This document shows positions 7,017 through 11,871 of a stretch of DNA of 11,871 bases, piece after piece. A program made the position numbers and the translations under genes. Position 1 is the stretch's first letter, and each line of letters begins with the position of its first letter. Source of the DNA: an uncultured Bacteroidales bacterium (lineage in GTDB: Bacteria; Bacteroidota; Bacteroidia; Bacteroidales; UBA932). Where the stretch lies: assembly GCA_905235615.1 (NCBI GenBank), contig CAJOMB010000036.1, positions 1-11,871 of the forward strand, written 5' to 3'. Under the pieces are notes generated by a model, which worked only from the letters and a program-made list of their open reading frames with translations, made no database searches and was not told the origin of the DNA.

Positions 7017-7797
7017 ATGCTTTTTCGAATGTTTCCAGGTGCTTCATCACCTTGAAGACCAGCCAGTCGGGAAAGTGGCGGAAAAGGGGGAGGGAGAGGT
7101 GGTTGACAAGGCCCGGCATACAGGTCTTTTTCCTCTTGAACATCCGCTTTAGGGCCTTGGCGGCCAGTTTTTCGGGAGGGAGACTCACGCCAAGGCGCAC
7201 GGCTGTGCGGCGCAGGTTGGGCGCCAGGCCGTACAGCCCGGTGTCCACGGCGCCCGGCGTCACTACGGTCACGCTCACGCCCTTGGGCTTCATCTCATAC
7301 CAGATGGATTTGGAGAAACTGTAGATGTAGGTCTTGGTGGCAATATAGGTCTGGATGCCGGGGAATTCCATCCATTTGCAGAGGGAGGACATGTTGAGGA
7401 TGTATCCGTTCCCCCTTTGGCACATATCGGCCCCGAAGAGGCGGCAAAGGTTCGTGAAGGTCAACACGTGGAGCATGACCATGCTTTCCACCTTCTCGGG
7501 CGGGGTGTCGCAGAGGGCGTTGAAAAAGAAGAAGCCGGCGTTGTTGATGAGGATGTCTATCGTGAACCCCTTGTCGGCCGCAAAATCATAGACCTCCCGG
7601 GCCGCCTCCTGCCGGGCGAGGTCACAATAGAAGGGGTAGGCCTTGACCCCGAAGGAAAGGCTGAGTTTTTGGGCCGTTTCCTCCAGCTCCCGCTGCTGGT
7701 TGGAGACCATCAGGAGGTCGCAGGCATAATCCCTCGCCAGAATCGTCGCATATTGGAGGCCGATTCCGCTGCTGGCCCCCGTCACCAGTGCCGTCAT
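7015..7797 (-). CDS. short-chain dehydrogenase/reductase, candidate hydroxysteroid dehydrogenase
   Basis: 260 residues, classical SDR size. The Rossmann fold begins at once with TGASSGIG (residues 6-13, NAD(P) binding). NNAG lies at 85-88, the catalytic Ser in NMSSL (137/138), the catalytic Tyr and Lys in YIATK (Y151, K155), and PGAVDTGLY follows at about 181-189. The usual catalytic Asn position appears to be His110 (MLHVL), which I recall in a Bacteroidetes/vertebrate-HSD12-like SDR branch. The family oxidises or reduces hydroxyl/keto groups with NAD(P)H. The start codon overlaps the stop of the flavoenzyme gene (ATGA), so translation is probably coupled. Placed third after a steroid 5-alpha-reductase homologue and an ene-reductase, a 3-beta- (or 3-alpha-) hydroxysteroid dehydrogenase role is the best inference. 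Sequence alone supports only the SDR family. Confidence 0.9.
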   Translation of the reverse strand: MTALVTGASSGIGLQYATILARDYACDLLMVSNQQRELEETAQKLSLSFGVKAYPFYCDLARQEAAREVYDFAADKGFTIDILINNAGFFFFNALCDTPPEKVESMVMLHVLTFTNLCRLFGADMCQRGNGYILNMSSLCKWMEFPGIQTYIATKTYIYSFSKSIWYEMKPKGVSVTVVTPGAVDTGLYGLAPNLRRTAVRLGVSLPPEKLAAKALKRMFKRKKTCMPGLVNHLSLPLFRHFPDWLVFKVMKHLETFEKA

Positions 7798-9044
7798 ACG
7801 CCCATCCTTTTGGCATTATCGGCCTCGGCCGCCTCGATTTCCTTCCGCAGGGAGCAGGGCATATCGGCCACGCAGGAATGGCATTTCATCTCCAGGGTGT
7901 ACATCCTTCCTACGCAGTAATTGGACCGCATGCAGGCCGAGCGGTAATCCGGCCCGGCTTCCTTCATCTTGGCCACGAAGGCGGGGTCGTTCACCAGCAC
8001 ATGGGCCATCTGGATGAGCTCGAAGCCTTCGGAGAGGACGGTCTCGCAATTGGCCCGGCTCTGGATGCCGCCCACATAGATGAGGGGCAGCGAGAGGGCT
8101 TTCCGGAAGCGTTTGGCACTTTCCAGGAAGTAGAGCTCCCGGTACGGAACGGTGGGAATCATGGCCCTTCCTGCTACGGCTATGCCGGCCTTGAGCCACC
8201 AGAATTTCCAGGGATTCATGTAATGGGCCAGGGTTTTCAGGGGCATGGCACCGCCCAGGATCACCATGGGCGCCTTACTCACGAAACCGGCGCTGAGGAC
8301 GATGGCGTGGACGCCGTGGCGCTCGATGGCCTGGGCCACCTTGATGCAGTCTTCCTCCTGAAGGCCGCCCTTGAAGCCGTCGAACATATTGGTTTTCACC
8401 ACCACGGCCATGTCGTTGCCGGCGTGGGCCATGACTTCGTCCAGCACTTCGTTCATCAGGCGCATGCGGTTCTCCAGGCTGCCGCCGTATTCATCCTTGC
8501 GGTGGTTGGTGTAGGGAGACAGGAACTGGGAGATGAGGTAACCGTGACCGGCATGGATTTCCACGCAGTCGAATCCGCATTCCCGGCAGAAGTCCACGGC
8601 CTCTCCGAAGTGCTTGACAATCAGTTTGATTTCGTCTTTCTTAAGGCCCCTGACGAGGGTGGGGGAGTAGAGGTTGATACCCGAGGATGCACCCACGGGC
8701 ATCCGGTAGCCGCAGGTGTAGAAATGAGTCATGTTGCCGCAGTGGCCCAGCTGGATGGAGGCCTTGGCGCCCTGGGCATGGATGGCGTCGGTGAGGTCCT
8801 TGAGGGCAGGCTTGATTTCATCCCTTATGTAGAGTTGCCCGTCAAAGGAAACTCCGCTTCGGTCCACGGCGCAATAGGCCACGGTGGTCATTCCTATCCC
8901 TCCTTTGGCCACGCTCACATGATAGTCTTTGAGCATGGCGCTGGGCTTGTTTCCGGGGCACATGTTCTCGAAGGCGGCGCTTCGGATGGTGCGGTTGCGC
9001 AATTCTATGGGGCCCAGCTTGAAAGGCGTAAAAAGCTCAGACAT
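7794..9044 (-). CDS. Old Yellow Enzyme-type NADH:flavin oxidoreductase, candidate steroid/bile-acid ene-reductase
   Basis: 416 residues. FMN-dependent TIM-barrel enzyme of the COG1902 group, which reduces activated C=C bonds. Seen: LFTPFKLGPIELRNR at the N terminus, IQLGHCG (96-102), EIHAGHGYLISQFLSP (H164, H167), then NHRKDEYGGSLENR, VVVKTNMFDG (about 214-223, Lys where Arg is common), and YVGGI (323-327). The FMN-phosphate segment usually GR reads A347-H348. The C-terminal tail has cysteines 371, 377, 388, 391 and 397. Position 374, where I expect the second cysteine of an iron-sulphur CxxCxxC motif, is Ser. The C-terminal FAD/NAD(P) domain of the longer BaiCD and dienoyl-CoA reductase type enzymes is absent. 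The gene starts 3 bases after the 5-alpha-reductase stop and overlaps the SDR by 4 bases. Family is secure; a steroid 5-beta-reductase role is inference from context. Confidence 0.9.
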   Translation of the reverse strand: MSELFTPFKLGPIELRNRTIRSAAFENMCPGNKPSAMLKDYHVSVAKGGIGMTTVAYCAVDRSGVSFDGQLYIRDEIKPALKDLTDAIHAQGAKASIQLGHCGNMTHFYTCGYRMPVGASSGINLYSPTLVRGLKKDEIKLIVKHFGEAVDFCRECGFDCVEIHAGHGYLISQFLSPYTNHRKDEYGGSLENRMRLMNEVLDEVMAHAGNDMAVVVKTNMFDGFKGGLQEEDCIKVAQAIERHGVHAIVLSAGFVSKAPMVILGGAMPLKTLAHYMNPWKFWWLKAGIAVAGRAMIPTVPYRELYFLESAKRFRKALSLPLIYVGGIQSRANCETVLSEGFELIQMAHVLVNDPAFVAKMKEAGPDYRSACMRSNYCVGRMYTLEMKCHSCVADMPCSLRKEIEAAEADNAKRMGV

Positions 9045-9047
9045 AAA

Positions 9048-9812
9048 TCAATAGATATGGGGGAGTATTCTTTTCAGACGGGTTTTGTCAAACTCGTCCG
9101 GGAATTCTTTCTGGTATTTGTGATAGATGGAATTGGAACGGGGAACCAGGTTGGCGCAGGTGAACCAGAAGAACACCAGCCCTGCGGTGCTCCAGGTGAG
9201 GATGGCCCAGCCCAGCCATTCCACGATTTCGCCAAAATAGTTGGCGGAGGTGACGTAATCGTACAGGCCGCCCTTGGGCAGGTAGTGGCGGGTGTCGCCG
9301 GGTTGGCGCAGGTTCCGGATAATTTCGTCGGAAGAGCGGTTGATGTACATTCCCGTCAGGAAGATCACCGTTCCGGCAATGAATACGGGGCTTGTTATCC
9401 AGGAATGGTCATAGTATGCCTTCTCCGGAGCCAGGCGGAAGAGCCAGTATCCCTGGATGTAACCGTTGATCAGGTTGAATGTCACGCTCATGAGGACGAT
9501 GCTGACGGGCATCCTGGACTGGCCTGTCATGCGGAGGGGGAACACGAAGGTCCGGTGCACGTAATGCAGGGCGAAGAGCAGGAAGAACAGCAGGTAGGGG
9601 AGGGCGAAGCGCTGCCCGCAGCCGACCCAGAAGTACGTCACCACCAGCAGGACCGGCATTTCCATGAGCATCCAGCCCCATCGGCCGGGAAGGGTGGGCC
9701 CCCATTTGGCCGATATCATCTTTCCATATCCCGCGTCGATGAAGTACAGGGCCGCGAATACCACGGCCCCCAGCACTGTCATCGTCAGAAGTACATAGTT
9801 AAACTGTTCCAT
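9048..9812 (-). CDS. steroid 5-alpha-reductase family membrane protein (3-oxo-5-alpha-steroid 4-dehydrogenase)
   Basis: 254 residues from the chosen ATG, close to the human enzymes (about 254-259). The family reduces the delta-4 double bond of 3-keto steroids with NADPH inside a multi-helix membrane bundle. The resemblance to human SRD5A1, as I recall it, runs along the whole chain: LPGRWGWMLMEMP (E51 aligns with the substrate-contacting Glu), ALHYVHRTFVFP (Y84 with the steroid-contacting Tyr), NLINGYIQGYW, MYINRSSDEIIRNLRQPGD (N158, D162, R166, R169, D173, the NADPH-binding region), LPKGGLYDYVTSANYFGE (N191, E195), and H231 near the end. About six or seven hydrophobic spans are visible. An upstream in-frame TTG at 9824 lies inside the -7 box, so ATG 9812 is preferred. 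First gene of an operon with an ene-reductase and an SDR. The likely substrate is a bile-acid or steroid 3-oxo-delta-4 intermediate. Confidence 0.92.
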   Translation of the reverse strand: MEQFNYVLLTMTVLGAVVFAALYFIDAGYGKMISAKWGPTLPGRWGWMLMEMPVLLVVTYFWVGCGQRFALPYLLFFLLFALHYVHRTFVFPLRMTGQSRMPVSIVLMSVTFNLINGYIQGYWLFRLAPEKAYYDHSWITSPVFIAGTVIFLTGMYINRSSDEIIRNLRQPGDTRHYLPKGGLYDYVTSANYFGEIVEWLGWAILTWSTAGLVFFWFTCANLVPRSNSIYHKYQKEFPDEFDKTRLKRILPHIY

Positions 9813-9821
9813 ATCAGCCGA

Positions 9822-9852
9822 CAAATTTATTGATTTCTGCAGAATTATACAA
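9822..9852 (-). promoter_or_regulatory. consensus Bacteroidetes promoter of the 5-alpha-reductase operon
   Basis: On the minus strand: TTG (9852-9850), 20 bases, then TAAATTTG (9829-9822). This matches the -33 TTG / -7 TAnnTTTG arrangement with standard spacing. The start site would fall at about 9815-9819, only a few bases before the ATG at 9812, so the message may be almost leaderless. It begins 3 bases past the stop of the upstream gene. Confidence 0.72.
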
Positions 9853-9854
9853 GT

Positions 9855-10406
9855 CTATGCCTTGCGGCGGCGAAAGATTTCGTCTTTGCCGAAGTTCAAG
9901 GCCTTGTTGTAGGCCATGGCCTCCCGGAAGTCGCCGGCGATGAGGTCCCAGTTAATCTCAAAGCAGTGGAAGGCGTAGGTGACAAAGTTGCATGATTGCT
10001 GGATTTCGCTTTTGTCCCAATTGTATTTGAGCCGGGGGTACTGCCGCACCAGGTCCTGGCAGGTGCAGAACATGGCGAAGAACCGGCCTCGGAGGGGTTT
10101 GCAGAGAATTTCTCCCCATTCGGTGTCCTGCCATTCGCTGCTGGAGAGGCAGCACTGGGCCGCATGGGCATATTGCTCGAAAGCTTCCTCTATCCGCCCC
10201 AGCCTCATAAGGCCGACGGCCAGTTTTTCGTAGGCCTGGCTCAGTCGGAGGATATCGCCCCGTTCGTAATCGCTGCGGTAGCGGATTCTGTCGGCCATGC
10301 GGTTGATGACATCCCATTCGGCCTGGATATAATCGGTCACTTCGGAGGGAATCATTTTCACCTGGTCCTTGTCCGTCCAGGCCACAAGTTGATAAGATTT
10401 TGCCAT
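9855..10406 (-). CDS. hypothetical helical, TPR-like protein
   Basis: 183 residues from the ATG at 10406 (MAKSYQLVAWTDKDQVKMIP). Not recognised. No signal peptide or membrane span is visible. The middle (LRLSQAYEKLAVGLMRLGRIEEAFEQYAHAAQ) has the spacing of a tetratricopeptide-like helical hairpin, and the rest looks helical, rich in Trp, Cys and aromatics (ILCKPLRGRFFAMFCTCQDL, FVTYAFHCFEINWDL). It ends basic (FRRRKA). TPR-like proteins usually mediate protein-protein contacts, so a scaffold or regulatory role is only a guess. An alternative ATG at 10433 adds nine codons, but it would place the 3' strand of the leader's closing stem inside the coding region. Same strand as the steroid-type operon, 42 bases upstream and with no terminator between, so some read-through is possible. 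Confidence 0.75.
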   Translation of the reverse strand: MAKSYQLVAWTDKDQVKMIPSEVTDYIQAEWDVINRMADRIRYRSDYERGDILRLSQAYEKLAVGLMRLGRIEEAFEQYAHAAQCCLSSSEWQDTEWGEILCKPLRGRFFAMFCTCQDLVRQYPRLKYNWDKSEIQQSCNFVTYAFHCFEINWDLIAGDFREAMAYNKALNFGKDEIFRRRKA

Positions 10407-10414
10407 AACAAAAT

Positions 10415-10506
10415 GTATTTCAATGAACTGCACCGGCCACCCGGCCGCTCGCGTCGGGGTACAATATCCCCCGGGAGTGGACCTTCGTCCGATGTTGTTG
10501 AAATAC
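10415..10506 (-). promoter_or_regulatory. candidate structured leader RNA
   Basis: Part of the roughly 150-base leader of the TPR-like gene. A perfect 9-bp inverted repeat, GTATTTCAA (10506-10498 on minus) and TTGAAATAC (10423-10415), encloses three consecutive hairpins: GGAC/GTCC around GAAG (10490-10479), CGGGG/CCCCG around nine bases (10473-10455), and CGGCC/GGCCG around GGGT (10447-10434). The closing strand ends 8 bases before the ATG at 10406, so folding could affect translation. It does not match a riboswitch or RNA family that I recognise. Confidence 0.45.
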
Positions 10507-10561
10507 GTGCCTGTTATGGTTTATGGAATGTTCACGTGTGCATAGATTCTGCTTCGGCTTG

Positions 10562-10591
10562 CAAATTTACGATATAAAAACGGAAAAGCAA
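10562..10591 (-). promoter_or_regulatory. consensus Bacteroidetes promoter for the TPR-like gene
   Basis: On the minus strand: TTG (10591-10589), 19 bases, then TAAATTTG (10569-10562). Both elements and the spacing fit the Bacteroidetes vegetative consensus, and the -7 box is identical to that of the 5-alpha-reductase operon. Transcription would start at about 10556, leaving a leader of about 150 bases. Confidence 0.68.
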
Positions 10592-10635
10592 TAGTTGAGA
10601 CCTTCCGTTGGACCGGGGAAAAGGGGAAGATTGGA

Positions 10636-10678
10636 TTTTGATTTCACATTTTGCGTTTCGTATTTTGCGAAATCAAAA
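10636..10678. repeat. 10-bp perfect inverted repeat
   Basis: TTTTGATTTC (10636-10645) and GAAATCAAAA (10669-10678) are perfect inverted copies 23 bases apart. The interior holds a direct repeat ATTTTGCG (10648-10655 and 10662-10669). It lies just upstream of the tandem repeats before the ATPase gene. There is no T run on either side to make it a terminator; a protein-binding site or an element end is possible. Confidence 0.5.
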
Positions 10679-10680
10679 AA

Positions 10681-10710
10681 GTTACATAAGGGTAAGTTAC
10701 ATAAAAGTAA
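10681..10710 (+). repeat. tandem pair of 15-bp repeats, candidate operator
   Basis: GTTACATAAGGGTAA (10681-10695) is followed directly by GTTACATAAAAGTAA (10696-10710), identical at 13 of 15 positions. Each contains the palindrome TTAC-N6-GTAA. They end 6 bases before the ATPase -7 box and occupy the place where a -33 element would be, so they could bind an activator or the gene's own regulator. Confidence 0.65.
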
Positions 10711-10716
10711 TTTTTG

Positions 10717-10724
10717 TATCTTTG
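10717..10724 (+). promoter_or_regulatory. promoter -7 box for the ATPase gene
   Basis: TATCTTTG, a full Bacteroidetes -7 match. The -33 position carries no TTG but the tandem repeats at 10681-10710. The predicted start, at about 10730, leaves under 10 bases before the ATG at 10738. The in-frame TTG at 10714 lies inside the promoter and can be excluded. Confidence 0.62.
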
Positions 10725-10737
10725 CAAAAAATACGTG

Positions 10738-11853
10738 ATGGACTCTCCTTTTCAGTTTGGCACTTTAGCCACGGACAAGAATTTTATCGACAGGGTTGAA
10801 GACCGGAAGCAGCTGAAACAGATGCTGTCTTCCCGGATTAACGTCGCCCTGATTTCCCCGCGTCGCTGGGGAAAGTCTTCGCTGGTCAAGATGGCGATGG
10901 ATGAATTGGCTGCAGAACGGCCGGAGTTCCGTGTGTGCCATATCGACGCCTTCAGCATCAATTCCGAGGCCGAATTTTATAATATGTTTGCCTCTGCCGT
11001 TATTTCCGGCGCAGCGGGGAAGGTGCAAAAAGCGATTACCGACGCCAAAAAGTATTTGGGCGGACTCGTAGCGGGCGTTACCCTCTCTGACGGGTTGAAC
11101 GACATCCTCTCCGTCAATCTGGGATTCAGTCCAAAAGAAATGGACAAGCTGGAGATTCTGAATCTTCCCGAGAAAATCGCACAGGACAAGGGAATCAGAA
11201 TCATTGTGTGTATAGACGAATTCCAGCAGCTTGCTTCCCTGCGCGAATATGCCGACATGGAAGGGAAGATGAGAACGGTATGGCAGAAGCAGCAGCGCGT
11301 CAGCTATTGCTTCTATGGCAGCAAAAAACATATGATGCTGGATATTTTCGGCGATTCGCAAAAACCGTTCTACCGTTTTGCGAACATCGTGTTCATGCCG
11401 AAAATCGCCAAGGACGGCTGGATTCCCTTTATCTGCGAAGGCTTCGCCTCTACCGGGAAACACATCTCCGAGCAATATGCCGAGCTGATTTGTGACACTG
11501 TCGAGTGCCATTCCTGGTATGTGCAGCAGTTGGCGTTCCTGGTCTGGTCGGCCACAGAATATGAAGTGGACGATTCCATTATGGACGTCAGCATTCACCG
11601 TTTGACAGACATCAACTCTCCCATGTTTATCAGCGATACGGAAAAGCTGACGCCCAGTCAGCGGGCCATGCTCCGCGCTATTTCGGACGGTGCACAGCAT
11701 CTGTCCGCCGAAGAAACAGTTGCCAGGTATCACCTCGGCAATCCCAACACCATTGCCCGAAATAAAAAGAGCCTGCTGGAGAAATCCTTTATCGACACCG
11801 AAGATGGCGAGCTGTATATCTCCGATCCGGTGTTCAAGAGGTGGTATCGGTGA
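10738..11853 (+). CDS. P-loop ATPase of the archaeal-ATPase (COG1672-like) family
   Basis: 371 residues from ATG 10738; GTG at 10735 is also possible. The N terminus (FQFGTLATDKNFIDRVEDRKQL) is the usual lead-in of this STAND/AAA-like family. Walker A is SPRRWGKSSLV (40-50). Walker B is IRIIVCIDEFQQL (153-165, D160, E161), with a sensor-like YGSKKHMM at about 193-200. The C-terminal part (from TPSQRAMLRAI to YISDPVFKRWYR) looks like a winged helix, with a possible recognition helix at NPNTIARNKKSLLEK. Such ATPases occur in many scattered copies in Bacteroidetes and archaea; their role is poorly known, and no partner nuclease domain is fused here. The gene reads less GC-rich than its neighbours and stands alone behind unusual repeats, suggesting an accessory or transferred gene. 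Family confident, function unknown. Confidence 0.85.
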   Translation: MDSPFQFGTLATDKNFIDRVEDRKQLKQMLSSRINVALISPRRWGKSSLVKMAMDELAAERPEFRVCHIDAFSINSEAEFYNMFASAVISGAAGKVQKAITDAKKYLGGLVAGVTLSDGLNDILSVNLGFSPKEMDKLEILNLPEKIAQDKGIRIIVCIDEFQQLASLREYADMEGKMRTVWQKQQRVSYCFYGSKKHMMLDIFGDSQKPFYRFANIVFMPKIAKDGWIPFICEGFASTGKHISEQYAELICDTVECHSWYVQQLAFLVWSATEYEVDDSIMDVSIHRLTDINSPMFISDTEKLTPSQRAMLRAISDGAQHLSAEETVARYHLGNPNTIARNKKSLLEKSFIDTEDGELYISDPVFKRWYR

Positions 11854-11871
11854 TTCTCCATAAAAAGGAAG

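Larger units (their letters stand above)
10407..10737. other. 331-base divergent intergenic region
   Basis: Gap between the divergent TPR-like gene and the ATPase gene; I see no protein gene in it. From left to right it holds the candidate structured leader (10415-10506), the minus-strand promoter (10562-10591), a 10-bp inverted repeat (10636-10678), the tandem repeats (10681-10710) and the ATPase -7 box (10717-10724). The left third is GC-rich and the right third very AT-rich. On the minus strand a three-codon reading frame (Met-His-Thr, stop) begins at about 10543; I give it no weight. Confidence 0.7.

Noticed and set aside
9813..9824. TTG start for the 5-alpha-reductase
   Set aside because: The TTG is part of the -7 promoter box, so it would not be transcribed.
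7788..9833. Open plus-strand reading frame of 681 codons antisense to the flavoenzyme and 5-alpha-reductase genes
   Set aside because: It spans two well-supported genes, is rich in His, Gly and Val as expected of a GC-rich shadow frame, and matches no family I know.
10415..10506. 9-bp inverted repeat as borders of an invertible promoter
   Set aside because: The only consensus promoter nearby lies outside the enclosed segment, and the interior is filled with hairpins rather than a promoter.
10636..10678. 10-bp inverted repeat as an intrinsic terminator
   Set aside because: No T run follows on either strand and no gene ends nearby; it lies between two divergent promoters.
10714..10737. TTG start for the ATPase
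   Set aside because: It lies within the -7 promoter region; ATG 10738 begins the family-typical N terminus.

Overview
The window looks like chromosomal DNA from a GC-rich member of the Bacteroidales, most like Alistipes or a relative. This is inferred from recalled protein families, not a search. The grounds are the Bacteroidetes-type -7 promoter boxes (TAnnTTTG) before several genes, a prolyl-tRNA synthetase of the type usual in Bacteroides, a FadL-like outer-membrane protein paired with a low-complexity lipoprotein, a DnaK with a Gly/Pro/Gln-rich tail, and mostly A-rich rather than Shine-Dalgarno starts.

Layout. Positions 1-989 (minus) hold the 5' two thirds of proS, cut by the window edge and broken by a frameshift near codon 50. 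From 1136 to 3902 (plus) there is a two-gene envelope operon: an aromatic-rich and Ser/Arg/Gly-rich lipoprotein, then a FadL/OMPP1-type beta-barrel. From 4018 to 6965 (plus) are two housekeeping genes, dnaK and a class II fructose-bisphosphate aldolase with its own promoter, closed by a bidirectional terminator at about 6980-7016.

From 9812 down to 7015 (minus) lies the most interesting part. It is a tightly packed three-gene operon under a good promoter: a membrane steroid 5-alpha-reductase homologue, an Old Yellow Enzyme-type flavin oxidoreductase (candidate 5-beta or other ene-reductase), and a short-chain dehydrogenase (candidate hydroxysteroid dehydrogenase). Together they look like a steroid or bile-acid A-ring reduction pathway of the kind reported for gut Bacteroidales that make allo-bile acids such as isoallolithocholate. 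The flavoenzyme has unusual substitutions at a cysteine-cluster position and at the FMN-phosphate position.

Upstream (9855-10406, minus) is a small helical protein of unknown function. It has a consensus promoter about 150 bases ahead, and its leader can fold into a multi-hairpin domain closed by a perfect 9-bp stem. The right end (10738-11853, plus) is a lone P-loop ATPase of the archaeal-ATPase type. It is preceded by a 10-bp inverted repeat, a tandem pair of 15-bp repeats each containing a small palindrome, and a -7 box. It reads less GC-rich than its neighbours and may be an accessory or mobile gene.
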